This document shows, piece by piece, positions 23,246 through 35,799 of a stretch of DNA of 64,000 bases (the stretch's first letter is position 1; every line of letters starts with the position of its first letter). The position numbers were made by a program, and so were the translations under genes. This stretch comes from Voacanga thouarsii (taxonomy: Eukaryota; Streptophyta; Magnoliopsida; Gentianales; Apocynaceae): contig JANUWF010001815.1 in NCBI GenBank assembly GCA_026120185.1, positions 248,001-312,000 on the forward strand, read 5' to 3'. Under the pieces are notes generated by a model, which was not told the origin of the DNA, searched no databases, and saw nothing but the letters and a program-made list of their open reading frames with translations.

Positions 23246-25662
23246 TAGCAGAGGCATGGTATGTTATCTAATAGGTTTTGGGATGTTAGGCGCATTCTTT
23301 CAATGCTTGATAATGACATAGCCTTCCAAATCCTTACAACATTGCTGACACTATAGCTACATGATGGAGATGATATTATCACTTAGCATCCTGTATCAAA
23401 TGGCAATTTATCTTTAACTTTAGCTTGGTAAGTTGTTTGGTCTTCCGAAGCTTCATTTGTGTTGACAAAGGACATTAAAATTCGGAGGGTACAGTTGATA
23501 GCTAGGATATTTTTGTGGAGGTTGCATAATAGTACTATTCTATTGGACAACCTCCTATAGAATATTAGTTTTCAACTATGTTCAGAATGTTGCTTTTGTT
23601 GTCAATTGACTATACATATTGATCATATTTTTCTTCACTGTCCTATGATTTGGGATATTTAGGTGAGAGCTACTAAGATTCTTGGGATATTCAGTGTTTC
23701 CATGAGTTTGATGCAGCTACATTAGTTTTTCATGTACTAGTGGTTTGCAACTACTGCTATGCGTTCTTTTGCAAGGTTTTTCTAACTAGTGCTTTTTAGG
23801 AAATTTTGAAGTACAAGAATTTAGTTAGATATGAGGAGAATGTTTGTGCTTTTTTTGCATGCTTGTGGAGGAGAATATAGAAGTTTGCATAGTTCAACAC
23901 TGGGGTTTTTCCTATAAATAGAGCCTTGAGGATTTTATTCCATTTTCCTATTAGATTCTATCCCCAGAAGCATTCTATTGCTACTTTAGTTCCTTAGGAA
24001 ATACGAGATGTTGTAGATCTACTCTTGAATATAGATAGAACTCTCAAAGGCAATCTTAGGGTTTTTGGTTTGGGTGGCGTTTTGAGTATAGGTTAGGTGA
24101 TTTTTTATGGGCTTTTCAAAGTACAATGGTCATGTTGATCACTTCTGTAGAGATATTTATTATGATTCATGGCCTCAAAATATGTTTTTCAAAGCGGAAA
24201 TAGTTACATGTTCTTACTAATAATCTACATTTAGCTAATTATATGCTTAGATCTTCTTTGAAGCTTGCAATGAGGTATTTTGAGTTGTTCAGGTTGCTTA
24301 AGCATTTATTTTCGCATTGTAAGGTTATCTTTTATTATTCTCATGTCTCTAGTGATGGCATATAAATCCTAGCCATATCTGCCCATCTTGATATGTCCTT
24401 TCATTCTGATGAACTCTTTGATGTATTTGCCCTATGGAGGTGCTTTATATGGCAGAGTACAACTGCTTCCTTCCTTTTAGATGAGTTTGGGAGTTGCTAC
24501 ATTTTTTGGTCCAACTCTTCTTTTGCAATTTTCACACATGAAATCCATACTTATCTTAGTCAAATCCTTTGTCTTCTGGTATTCTCAGGTCTTTTTCTTC
24601 ATCGGCGGAAGGCTGAGATAACTAGTCTAGTGAGAAAGGTTAGCCTCTCTTTTTCCTCTTCATTCCTAAGGATCTTGCATGGCTAGTGGGTATGCTACCT
24701 TTGTATTCATGTAAAGAGGTGTTTTTCATGCATCAACTATATGAACTTCCAGGTCACAACCATATAATCCTATAGAATTGCTAATGATCATGCATAAATG
24801 AATTGCAAAATACATTGCATGTTTTAGCATAACTAGTTTCGTATAACATGAACCATAGCTATGGTATTTGAGAGCTATTTATTAATCATCTTTGATTAAT
24901 TACTATATTTAGGGCATCATTTTCTTCTTGCTAATTTTGATTTTGTTTAAATAAAACAAAGTCGACATTGAACTTAAAATTTTTATTCAGTAAAAAATAA
25001 ATTTTAATTAATTGTATTACTGCTTTATTATAGGATTTCTTTGGGTTTATAATTATTGTAGCTCTTTTCAATTCCCAAACAAATTTTACTATTTTTGTAA
25101 CTATTAGGTACACTCATTAATATTGTGATTAGCACAAAGTTAGAGAAATAAGATACTTGGTTTTTAAGGAATTGATGAGTGATCTTGTAGTCTTACTTTT
25201 GTGTTGGTATAATTATTTTTGGCAAATGTCTGAAATGGTATTTTAGAAGATAATACAATAGTTTTTGAAAATTTTTTAAGGAAGACGAAAGGTAAATTTT
25301 GCTTTTTGTTTTATTTGAGTGTTTGTATCTAGTTTTGTTTAGTTTGATTTTTCTAGCTTTGTGTTTCCCCCCAATAAGGATAATATTTTTCATCATAAGT
25401 GTGTGGGAGTAAGTCTTTGTTTTTATTTGTTTTCTTATGTAAATTATACATATGATTATTATTTGGGAATTGAATATGTTTAACTTATATGTTTGGATCC
25501 CCGTGAGTGATGAGTGATCATTCCCTATGAGTGATAGGTGATCATTGCTCTTAGGTAATGTGTGATTACCCTTATGTTAGTTTGATTGAATAATTGCTGT
25601 TGCATTTAATTTTGTTTGTATATTCCCGTGAGTATTGGTTGATTTTGTGGTGGCTTTGTTAG
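23246..25662. other. CACTA-1 interior, mostly unrecognised
   Basis: About 23605-23690 the plus strand gives HIDHIFLHCPMIWDI followed by a stop, resembling the zinc-binding tail of plant LINE-type reverse transcriptases (zf-RVT), so part may be an old LINE relic. The frame at 24393-24686 (97 codons, hydrophobic) is not recognised and is poorly supported. From 25500 the phrase GTGATGAGTGATCATT is repeated with variation. The block ends at the copia LTR. Confidence 0.35.
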
Positions 25663-27387
25663 TGTTATGCCCTAGAGGCAATCACTTGTACGTTGTATAT
25701 GACATATTTTATTTTAATAAAAGACATTATTTATCTTACAGTTTCTTTTGTTTACCTTGGTGTAATATAACTGTTAGATAAAGTCCCTAGTACAACACTG
25801 TGTTAAGGAAATTATGATAGAGATCCTGATATGAGTTTCCTACTACACTGTATAGTGTTAGTACTTAAATAGTCCTTAGTTGTAGTATTAATATGACTAG
25901 ACATCATTAATGCATTAAGACTAGCATGTGTTAGACTTCCTGATTTGATCAGGCAGTGGTTCTCATATCCGTGAGTATTGAGATACTCAAAGTTAACACA
26001 TGGATGCTTGTTAATGGAACAAGTCAATTAGATGACCTAGTTAGGAGATAATCACATGGATAATTATTTAGTGCCAGTGACATAATCTAAATATAGCAAA
26101 TGTGCAAGTATCCTTAGACTTGAGATCTTTAACGTACTTTATTTGCTGAGCATTGTGCTTTAATTCCAATCTCTGGAGCTCGATCGAGGGCCACCCATGA
26201 GATGGATATTGGGTTCATTGTGAGGTAAACGAAAGTAGTTGAAAGGGTCAATAAAGGATTCACCACTCCTAATAGTAGGGGCGAATATCTCACGGTCACT
26301 TGTAGGAATTACTACTCAATAAGTCCTTGGCCAAGGCGAATGTGTATTGGAAATAGTTCCAATTGATACACATCTAGAGTAGTGGGTTCCTAGTACAAGT
26401 ACTATTATATTCGGGCCAGAATTAATATATATTCTGGAGGGAGTTGGCACTAATTCCGTACTCCAAATCGAATGAGATATTATATGGTGAAAGGAGTTAA
26501 TTGCATTGTATTTTGTTATTGAAGGGTTCATGTCAAGCTACTTGACTTTCTGGACTCTTGGGTGGTCATGATGTGTAGCTAGATACCACTCATGATCTGA
26601 GAATATAGGTTTATTAATTAATGAATTAATAAATAAATCTTGATTAGAATCAATATGATTAATTCTAATTAATTAAGGATTATTAATCTCAAAGACGTTT
26701 GGATTAATTCATATTCATTGCCAATTGACCGGGAAATCAAATAGGTCATACATAATAGATGATTATATACTCAAGATGTTATTTGATAACATTGTGGGGT
26801 TAATTGCAAAGAGAAGTTATTGTGGACAAATTATAATTAGTTATAATTTATGATCCAAATTGTAATTGTGAGAACTTGATGTTTCCAATTACAATTACAG
26901 AATTATAATCGTTTTAGAAATCTCAGATGGAGGATTTTTCAAGTGATATATGGGTGAGACTCACGAAACCCTGATGTAAGATGATTCACACGAAAACTCC
27001 AAACCCTAGCAACACACGACATTTTCTTCTCTTTCTCTCTCTCGTTGATCTTGATCAAAACCCTAGCCGCCATTGTTTTTCTACTAGCACAGGAAATTTT
27101 TGTGCTTGGGTATATCCTCCATGTGGATTTCTATTAGAAATACTCACACACTGTGATTACAGTGGTTGGACGTTCAATTCTCGTGGTGTTCGATCAAGAG
27201 GATTGCTGGATCGCGCTTTGACTTGAAGAAGAAAAATTTTGTTTTCCACACGATCAAAGAAAGGTAAAAAATTGTTATCTTTGTTCTCTTTATGTCTTGT
27301 TTTCCACACATATGCAGATCCTGGGTTGGTATTTCATTCTTATTTTTCCGTTGCGCCATATATGATATACATATGAGATACCCAACA
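25663..27387 (+). repeat. Copia 5' LTR
   Basis: TGTTATGCCCTAGAGGCAAT to ATACCCAACA. The start resembles the common plant copia LTR opening. The Ser/Pro-coding looking stretch at 26981-27226 is within the LTR and is not a gene. Confidence 0.9.
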
Positions 27388-27388
27388 G

Positions 27389-27400
27389 TGGTATCAGAGC
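27389..27400 (+). other. Copia primer-binding site, initiator tRNA-Met
   Basis: TGGTATCAGAGC, one base after the LTR end CAACA. Confidence 0.95.
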
Positions 27401-29295
27401 CATGCTATGTGTAGTTTACAGACATTGTTTTGACATAAAAAGCTATTTTCATGTATTCGTGTTTGTCTTTGTTCATTGTGAAAATTGTTTTCACTCGAGT
27501 CGAAATTGTTTCGACATTGTGGGTTGGGTCCGTAGCACAATATGCTTGTGTAACAGTTACAACATATTTCAAAAAACGGTTTCTTTATGTGCTAAAAGTT
27601 TTTTGCAGAAAAACATTTTCTTGAACATGGTTGTTGCCTTCCGTTATATCCTAATTTTCTGTTTTGTTTAAACTAACAAATTGGTTGTAGTTTTGAGCTT
27701 TAGAACAGAAAAATTCTGCTGAGAATTGTTCTCACCAAACTATTGTAGAAGATGAAGGCTCTAGAAACTGTTTCTGGAAAATTTTTGAAAAATTTTAAAA
27801 ACCCGCCACCTCTTCCCGACTACAGTAGGCGCCAGCTCTGGCCCTCTAACCGGCACCGGTTGTGTGCTGTTTCGTGACTTCCAGAAATCGTTTCTGGAGA
27901 AAAATTTTCCTTAAAACCAGACCGCAGCCGGCGTCAGCTCTGGCTTCCAAACTAGCATCGATTCTGCTCTGTTTCGACTTTCCAATAATAAAAAAAAAAG
28001 GATTTTGAAAGGGAAAAAATGTCATACGATGAGAGGCGGTAAAATAAAATTTTCTTTCAAGGGACGCTGCCCCTTTGACCCCTGCCCGCTGATCGGCCAA
28101 CGGAACCACCGTTTTCGCTACAAAAGATGGGACCTAAAAGTATTTTCTCAAAATTAGTTTTGAGATAAACAATTTTATTTTTGGAAAATAATGATTTTGA
28201 AAATTTAAAATTAATGTATTTTTCTAAAATATTGATTTTAGAATTTATTTTATTTTTCCAAAATAGTGATTTTGGAATAATAAAAATTATATGTTTATTT
28301 TGTTTAAGCATAATTAATGGCATGGTGGATGGTTATGGACTAAAACCAATTATATTTGTTTATGCATTTTACGGTTTTGATTTTTTATTAAATAGGGCCT
28401 ACGTATCTTGCCTTCTCTAGAATTCTTGTGTAATTCTCCTCTTATCTAACTCCCCTCGAATGTAACTCGAGGTTTTCTCTCTTTAGGAAATTATGTAATT
28501 AGTTTACATAGATTAGATAGGAGTAGAATTATTTTATTTTGGAGATGGCAACCAAAACAAGGTGAGAAGGTAAGACCTTCTACTTAAATCATGCATGAAC
28601 ATATAGGATTAACTATATTTAATTTCTTTTACGGCTCAAAGAAATTGATTTAGGGTAAAGTCCATAACCATACCACGTAATTGCTTTATTACCATGATTA
28701 TCAATTTTGTGATTTATTGATTTTTATGCATGTCATTTATTGAAATTACTAAAACGAACAAATCCCTCAATTAATATTAAACTTAATTCCTTCTATTAAT
28801 ATAATAAAAACGAGAGTCCTTTTTCGAGACCAGGTTGTTGGGCAAACCCAAGCCTACTTGACATTGGGCATATTCAAGCTATAGAATTAAATTCCTAATT
28901 AATGGTCGGGTTTAACTAAATTTTTTATCCCAGTTGGGAAAACTCAAGCATAAAGAAATTTAGAGGAAAAGTTGGGGTAGCCCAAAAGGATTTAAGATTA
29001 AAAGCTATTTATCACCTAATGATCTGGTAGTTACATACGATGTAATTGGTATTGGATACCTACCAATGAATTTAAGGGTGGCTTGTTGGGCAAACCTAAG
29101 GTTATTCTTAAGGAATTTGGATACCGGTCCACTAGGAAAGCTTCCAACGGGCTTTCCCGAATCAGTAGTGGGGGCTATTGGTTTGAATAAAATAGTGGAG
29201 TAAAAATGCGTTTAATTTAAGTTCTAATTATTTGCATTTCATGTGCATACATAGTAGCTAATCCTCTCTATCTTTACATCTACGACACTTGAATC
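27401..29295 (+). other. Copia leader with embedded GC-rich module
   Basis: About 27795-27990 is unusually GC-rich and carries AGGCGCCAGCTCTGG, ACCGGCACCGGTTGTG and GCCGGCGTCAGCTCTGG next to TTCTGCTCTGTTTCG. This wording is otherwise found in the LTRs of the LARD family. Farther on, TTGTTGGGCAAACC-AAG occurs twice (about 28837 and 29083). Frames at 27402-27671 and 28181-28420 are AT-biased and not recognised. Confidence 0.6.
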
Positions 29296-30217
29296 ATGTC
29301 AACAAACCTAAACCTACGTAGTGTCTTGGAAATCAACAAGTTAAATGAATCAAACTACCTCAACTGGTATAGAAATTTGAGAATCTTTCTCAAATCGGAA
29401 AAGTTACTCTACGTGCTAGATACTCTTATTCTAACACCTTCAGCTCAAGATGCTCATGCTGATGAGCATGCTGTCCACAAAAGGCATAAGGAGGGTAGTG
29501 ATACAGCATCATGTATTATGCTAGTATCCATGACTCCCAAGTTGCAAAAACAGCACGAGCATATGGATGCTCAATTGATCATATTACATCTTCGAGAGCT
29601 GTTTGACGCCCAAGCCAGAACTGAGAAATACAAGATCTCGAAGCAACTATTCCGATGGAAAATGGTAAAGGGTTCTTCTGTGGCCACTCATGGGCTGAAG
29701 ATGCTGGGCTTAATAGAAAAGCTTGGATCTCTCAAGTTTGCAATGGATCATGACTTAAGTGTTGACTTAATTCTACAGTCTTTGTCTAATAGTTTCTCAC
29801 AATTTGTGATTAACTATCAGATGAACAAGATTGAGTCCACCATTTTGAGTTGATCAACTTCTCAAAACTGCGGAGTCTTCCATGAAGAAGGATTCCAATG
29901 CAATTTTAATGGTAGAATCTTCTTCTAAGAAGAAAGTTCAAAAGAAGAAGAAAGCTCTCATAAAGCCCAAAGGTGGTGTGAAGAAGAAGGACGTAGCTAC
30001 CAAGGGCCCATGCCATCATTGTGGGAAGATGGGCCACTGGAGGTGCAACTGCAAAGCCTACTTAGAGACCATTAAGGACAAGAAGCAGAAGGAGAAGCTT
30101 ACAAGTACTTCTACTTTTACTCCGGGTATGTTTATGATTGAGATAAATACTGCCTTTAGAAATGAGATATGGGTATTAAATACCAGATGTGGATCTCATT
30201 TATGCAATAATTTGTAG
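29296..30217 (+). pseudogene. Copia gag
   Basis: ATG at 29296 (MSTNLNLRSVLEINKLNESN) opens a plant copia gag with the YLNWYRNLRIFL block of the UBN2-type domain; the frame runs to 29853. A frameshift around 29850 moves it to the frame from 29882, which holds Lys-rich sequence and an intact retroviral-type zinc knuckle CHHCGKMGHWRCNC (C-x2-C-x4-H-x4-C) at about 30010-30051. Gag would form the virus-like particle and bind element RNA. The frameshift prevents a full-length product. Confidence 0.88.
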
Positions 30218-30773
30218 GGACTAAAGAGCCGTAGAAGGCTAGAGAAAGGCGACGTGGACTTACGTACTGCAAATGGGGCAAAAGTTGCTGCACTTGCTGT
30301 GGGGACATATGAGCTGAACCTGCCTTCGGGATTAATTTTGGAATTACAAAACTGTTATTATGTACCAGTTTTAATGAAAAATATTATCTTAGTTGCGTGT
30401 TTAGACTTAAATGGATTTCATTTGATATTTAAAAATAAATATTGTTCTTTTTCATTGAATGATATTCATTATGGTTTAACAACTCTAGTTAATGGTTTAT
30501 ATGTTCTAGATTTGGATAATCTAGGTCTTAATATAAAAAATAAGAAACCTAAAATGGATAACTCTAACACCTCTTACTTATGGCATTGTCATTTGGGCCA
30601 TGTAAACGAAAATCATATTTTTAAGTTACATAAGCTTAGTAACTTAGGGTCATTTGATTATGAATCATAAGACACATGCGAATCTTGTTGACTAGGTAAA
30701 ATGACTAAAACTCCTTTTTTAGGAAAAGGAGAATGGGCCAAAGAGTTATTAGAACTCATACATTCTGGTGTAT
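30165..30773 (+). pseudogene. Copia protease and pre-integrase region
   Basis: The protease active site, normally D-T/S-G, reads LNTRCGS at about 30175-30195: the catalytic Asp is Asn and the Gly is Arg. A stop follows at about 30217. The pre-integrase zinc region LWHCHLGHVNE is present at about 30580, followed by a TAA near 30668 and the degraded DTCESC segment. At 30774-30778 the gene is interrupted by the LARD solo LTR with duplicated GTGGC; the integrase core resumes at 32228. Confidence 0.85.
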
Positions 30774-32227
30774 GTGGCGGATAGGGGCTAATTTGGTATT
30801 TTGCGTAGTTATTTGAGGCTCTTTTGTAATACATTTTGTGCAATAACTAGTCATATTCTTTCATATTTGAGATTTTACCCTCCAAAAGGTATTTTGGTCA
30901 TTATTTCAGGTTTTTGGGTAAAACGAAGCAAAATCGTCGCGAAACAGAGCAGAGGCGGCACCGATTGGAAGCCTGGAACCGGCGCTGGTTGTACACTGGA
31001 TGCACGAACTTCAAAGTGATGGAAGAATTGGAGAAGCAGAGTAGAACAGAGCCTAACCTGCGCCGGCTCCGAAGGACCAAGGCGGCACCGGCTGTGGTCT
31101 GTTCCTGAGGCGGTGCTGTGATCTTTTGACGTGTTTTTTGGAAATCTAGGGAGTTTTAGCATCTTTCAACTTCTACTTGTCCAAGAACTTTGTACCTACG
31201 AGTTTAGGCACTTCTTAAGCCTATAAATAGATGAAAAACACAAGGAAAAATGGGAAAATTTCATTGATCATCATAGAAAATCACTCAGTCTAAAGAGGAA
31301 TTCTTCAAGTTTAAGGAGGGTTGTACAAGAAGGTTTTCAAAGGAAGAAGAAAGAGGCTTGTTTATGAGTTCTTTCTTTTACTTTGTTTTCTTTTTCTTGA
31401 CAATGATGTTTTAATTGTTCTATTGTAATTTGATGTTATTTTAGATAATCATGATTCTTGGAGTTATTTGATCTTTTGATTAATTGACTGTTCTTCTTGG
31501 TATTTAATTACTTGGGCATATTCCGAGATTAGTTGGTTGTTTCTATTGTTAACTTGCTAGACCAAAGAGGTTGATGATGGTTGCAATTGATTAATTTTCG
31601 CATTCATTAGCTGTTAACTTGCTAGACCAAAGAGGTTAATTGCTGAGGATTGAGTAATTAAAGTTTAATTGATGTTTGCCAGACCAAGGATTCATTAATT
31701 AATTTCATGTTTTAAATTTGCCAGACCACGAAAATTTAATTAAGGATTATGTTTAATGCATCTTTTGGATGAATTAGTTGAGACAGATCAAGTGATGCTA
31801 ATTTATCTAGAAGGTAGTAATTAGTTGAGAGAGACCAAGTGATGCTAATTTACCTTAATCCTTCATGGTGCCGAGAGAATGATTGATTATGATAATTGTT
31901 AAGTTCTTGAAGATCATGGTTGTCTAATCAATGGTTTGAGTTGCATACTTCTCCATCCTTGACATGTACATATTTTTATTTTATTTTCTTTTTCATTTTC
32001 CTTTTTATTTGATTTTCACTTTGTTGAGTTGGTTAAACAATGAAAGATGGGTAATTAATGTTTACTTGTTCCTTGAGGATCGACACTCGTTTGAACCCTA
32101 TGCTCAGTAATGATGAGTACGCTTGCTCATATGTGTGATTTGGGTCCAACATTTTAATTTAAACTTGATTGGGAATGTGCTTAGTTTTTATATGATTTTT
32201 ATGCCCAAATCTAAATGCATCAGTGGC
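30774..32227 (+). mobile_element. LARD-F: solo LTR with exact 5-bp target duplication
   Basis: LTR 30779-32222 (1444 bases) matches the LARD LTRs in plus orientation and is flanked on both sides by GTGGC. Removing it restores the copia phase across VCG-PMS, so it inserted into this gene. The first base is G instead of T (GGATAGGGGC). No internal region: LTR-LTR recombination removed it. GC-rich modules lie at 30950-31105. Confidence 0.93.
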
Positions 32228-33023
32228 CCAATGTCAATACAAGGAAGAGGATGTTATAGCTATTTCATAACCTTTATCGATGATTTCTCACGATACGGGT
32301 ATTTGTATTTAATGAAATATAAATTTAAGGCCTTTCAAAAGGTCAAAGACTTCAAGAATGAAATAGAGAAACAACTTGGCAAATGTATTAAGAGTTTAAG
32401 ATCTTATCGAGGAGGAGAATACTTGAGCCAAGAGTTTTTGAGTTATCTTAGAGATAATAGGATATTATCTCAATGGACTCCGCCACATACACCTCAACAT
32501 AACGGTGTATTTGAGAGAAGGAATTGATCCCTTTTAGACATTGTACGGACCATGATGGCATCTATAGACCTACCAAAATCATTTTAGGGGCATGCACTAG
32601 AAACTTCTATTTATATACTAAACAGAGTTCCGACAAAAAACATTGATTCTACCCCATTTGAGATGTTCTTTGGTAAGAAACCAAAGTTATCTCACTTGCA
32701 AGTATGGGGTTGTCTTGCCTTTATTAAAAGGCTACAGTCAGACAAACTTAATATTAAGTCTGACAAGTGTTTGTTTGTGGGATATCCGAAATAATCTTTT
32801 AGATATTACTTTTACCTCCTTTCCGAAAACAAATTGTTTGTTTTGAAACATACTATCTTCTTAGAGAAGGAGCACATGATCAAAGGGGACAATGGGAGTA
32901 AAATTGAACTTAGTGAACTATAAGAAGATCAAACAAATGAGGATCAACTATCTGATCCCACATCTATTGAGAGAATAGATGAACCTTCTACTACACAAGA
33001 ACCTCATAGATCTAGTAGGATAC
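32228..33023 (+). pseudogene. Copia integrase
   Basis: The core runs from FITFIDDFSRYGYLYLMK (first catalytic Asp) through LRSYRGGEYLSQEF to HNGVFERRN. The second catalytic Asp (normally LRSDRGGEY) is Tyr. A stop follows ERRN at 32525, another replaces Trp in SF-GHALE, and a frame change occurs before VWGCLAF. The C-terminal region continues to SSRI at 33020, where a solo LTR interrupts it. Integrase would insert element cDNA; this one is inactive. Confidence 0.88.
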
Positions 33024-34549
33024 TGTTAGGATTCGTGGACTCCTAAATGCGGAAAACATCCACTAATCCCTTTTGAGGACCCAAGTAAATGATTAAGAAG
33101 ATCTAAGGTTTACAGAATTACCTCTGTTTGGCGTAATCGAGATCCTTCGATTCTGATTGTGCTGTTGTACATTCAACCCAAACGATCACCAGACACTATA
33201 GTGTGCGAACGTCCTCTATCGGATACACACGGCAAACTGACTTGTTATCTTGAGAGTGCTAGCGCCTAGGGTTTGAGAGGGTTTTTTTTTTTCTTTGGTG
33301 AATGGAGGCACGAATATTCTCAATAGAACGGGACTCTTGAGAAGACGGCTAGGGTTTTCTTAAACCCCCCTCCCCGAACCTCTTAGAGTCCAACTCTGGT
33401 AATATCTTATCATATTTTAATTTAAATTCAAATTAAATTAAAACTAATATGATAAGATTCTGCCATTATCTCGGTAATTTAACTAATTAATTTACTGAGT
33501 CAGATTCTTATAATCTAGACATCATCCAGATACATCGAATGTGGACATATTCCAGATTTATTGTATCTGGTAAATTTTTTAAGTTCGATTAACTTAGACA
33601 TATTTCCAGATTAATTGAATTTGGTTATTAGAAAAATAACCTAAAAAGTTCGATTATTGTGTGACTTCATTTAACACTGGCAGTGTGCCTAAATCATATT
33701 TAAATGGCCCACAAGTTGTAAGTGATTTCTAGCAAATATATTATAACTATTCAAGTTAAATGAAGATCAGTGATCTTTTTGAACCAAATCACAATTTTAT
33801 ATTTAGTCATTTTGTCACACGATATCCAGATTAAACATAAGGCACGGAGCATGTTATCCTTATTAAGCTTAATCAATTATTTCTTGATTTCATAGTAGAC
33901 TGTTCAAACAAATGATATCAATATCTTATATTGATATATTTTGAGCACGGCCATGCATTTTAATAGTTTAACTTTTCAAAGGGCCCATGGACATCTCTCC
34001 CATAATTGAGAGGGACAAATTCCTTCACTATCAATCATATTCCTTTTCTTGATTTATTCTATATCAAATAGTAGTCTAATTTATTATCTGGTTAAAGATA
34101 ACTTTAAACAATGTCAAAATATAGAGTTTATCAAGTAGAAAACTATGATGAATTTAGGTCGAAGGACTTGTAATATCATTATGGCTAGAAAGTACTTATG
34201 ACATGTTCCATAAGGTACTCTCACAGTGGGTCATGTCCAATACAATGTTCTCTAACATTTATTTATATTTTGACTTGATATCACAAATATCCATGACCAG
34301 TAAAACATAGCCATCAAGTCACAAACATACTAATCTTAATTTATTATTGTTATAATAATAATAATCAATCGGGGATAGTTTTAGAATAGTCATTGTATTC
34401 ATTATTGGGTTTTACTATGAAGTCACGTACTAGATGACCACAAAACAAAATGCACTATTCATGAAAAAGAAAACCTCATATTATTATATAAAATATAACG
34501 ATAATAGTATAAGTACAAATTCATTCTAGGGCATATCCCTAATAGATAC
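33019..34549 (-). mobile_element. Copia-type solo LTR with exact 5-bp target duplication
   Basis: GATAC occurs at 33019-33023 and 34545-34549. Between them lies 1521 bases, TGTTAGGATTCG to CATATCCCTAATA on the plus strand. Reversed, it opens TATTAGGGATATGCCCTAGA, the usual plant copia LTR opening with one terminal change, so it is minus-oriented relative to its host element. It is a different family from the 25663 LTR. Removing it restores the host frame. A ~22-bp-arm AT palindrome lies near 33405-33455. Confidence 0.9.
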
Positions 34550-35799
34550 GTGTAGCACCTGAGAGATATGGATTTTTCTCATTAGTGACCACAATGACGT
34601 ATTGCTCATAGATGAAGATAAGCTTACTACCTACAAGGATGTTCTGAACTGTTCAGAATCTGGCAAATGGCTTGAGGCCATGAAGTCAGAGATGGATTCC
34701 ATGTACGAAAACCACGTATGGACTTTGGTTGATCCACCCAAAGGAATTAAACCTATTGGGTGCAAATGGGTTTTCAAGAAGAAAATGGACATAAATGGTA
34801 ACTTAGTTACCTATAAAGCACATCTAGTGGCAAAGGGTTATCGTCAACAATATAGTATTAACTATGACGAAAACTTCTCGCCAGTAGCCATGTTAAAATT
34901 TATCAGGATACTCCTAATCATTGCTGCTCATTATGATTATGAGATTTGACAAATGGATGTGAAAATAGCTTTCCTAAACAGAAATCTGACTGAGGAAGTT
35001 TATATAACACAACCTGAGGGTTTCACGTCCAATGATGGCACAAAGGTATGTAAGCTACAAAGGCCTCTTTATGCACTTAAGCAGGCTTCTAGGAGTTGGA
35101 AAATCCATTCTGATGAAACAATCAAAGAGTTTGGTTTCATTCAAAACATGGATAAGCCTTGTGTATACAAGAAGGTTAGCGGGAGTGCAATCGTTTTCTT
35201 ATTACTTTATGTAGATGACATATTGCTAATAGGAAATAATATACCTATCTTGCAAACGGTTAAAGTTTGGTTGTCCTAATAATTGTTCATGAAAGACCTT
35301 GGTGAAGCAACCTATATTCTTAGAATAAGGATCTATAGAGATAGATCTAAAAGGTTATTAGGTCTTTCACAGTCTACATACACAGATAAAATGCTAAAGA
35401 GGTTTAGCATGGATCAATCCAAAAAGGGATTCTTACCCATGTCACATGGTGTAAGCCTTTCAAAGTCGATGTCTCCCAAGACACAAGTTGAAAGGGATCA
35501 TATGAGTAAGATTCCATATGCTTCGGTAGTTGGATCTTTCATTCACGCTATGATATGTGCTAGGCCCGATGTATCTTGTGCTCTCAGTTTGACGAGTAGA
35601 TACCAATATGACCCTGGTGAGGGTCATTGGGCGGCTGTAAAGAACATCCTTAAGTACTTACGAAAGACTAAGGATGTGTTCTTAGTATATGGAGAAGGTG
35701 ATTTGAAAATAAACAGGTATACTAATGCCAGTTTTTAATCTGACAAAGATAATTTCAAATCACACTTAGGCTATGTGTTTACTTTGTGCAGAGAGGCAA
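34550..35799 (+). pseudogene. Copia reverse transcriptase and partial RNase H
   Basis: RT motifs in order: WLEAMKSEMDSM, GCKWVFKKK, LVAKGYRQQ, MDVKIAFLNRNL, LYALKQASRSW and the catalytic LYVDDILLIG (YVDD intact, about 35205-35230). RNase H follows (DLGEATYILRI, ARPDVSCALSL, HWAAVKNILKYLRKTKD). Stops lie at 34947 (TGA in place of Trp/Arg), 35277-35279 and 35736. The last residues are LGYVFTL before the gypsy LTR at 35800. Would copy element RNA to DNA if intact. Confidence 0.9.

Larger units (their letters stand above)
25663..35799 (+). mobile_element. Ty1/copia retrotransposon, 3' end lost, carrying two solo LTRs
   Basis: A 1725-bp 5' LTR, tRNA-iMet PBS, 1.9 kb leader, then gag, protease, integrase, RT and RNase H remnants in copia order (integrase before RT). 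Two foreign solo LTRs sit within the coding region, and the RNase H part is cut at 35799 by a gypsy LTR. No copia 3' LTR follows. Several frameshifts and active-site changes show it is dead. Confidence 0.92.

Noticed and set aside
24393..24686. 97-codon hydrophobic frame as a host gene
   Set aside because: No recognisable domain, no splice context, inside a CACTA element. Left as unrecognised.
26981..27226. 81-codon frame in the copia LTR
   Set aside because: Within an LTR, directly before the PBS; no domain and no reason to expect a protein.
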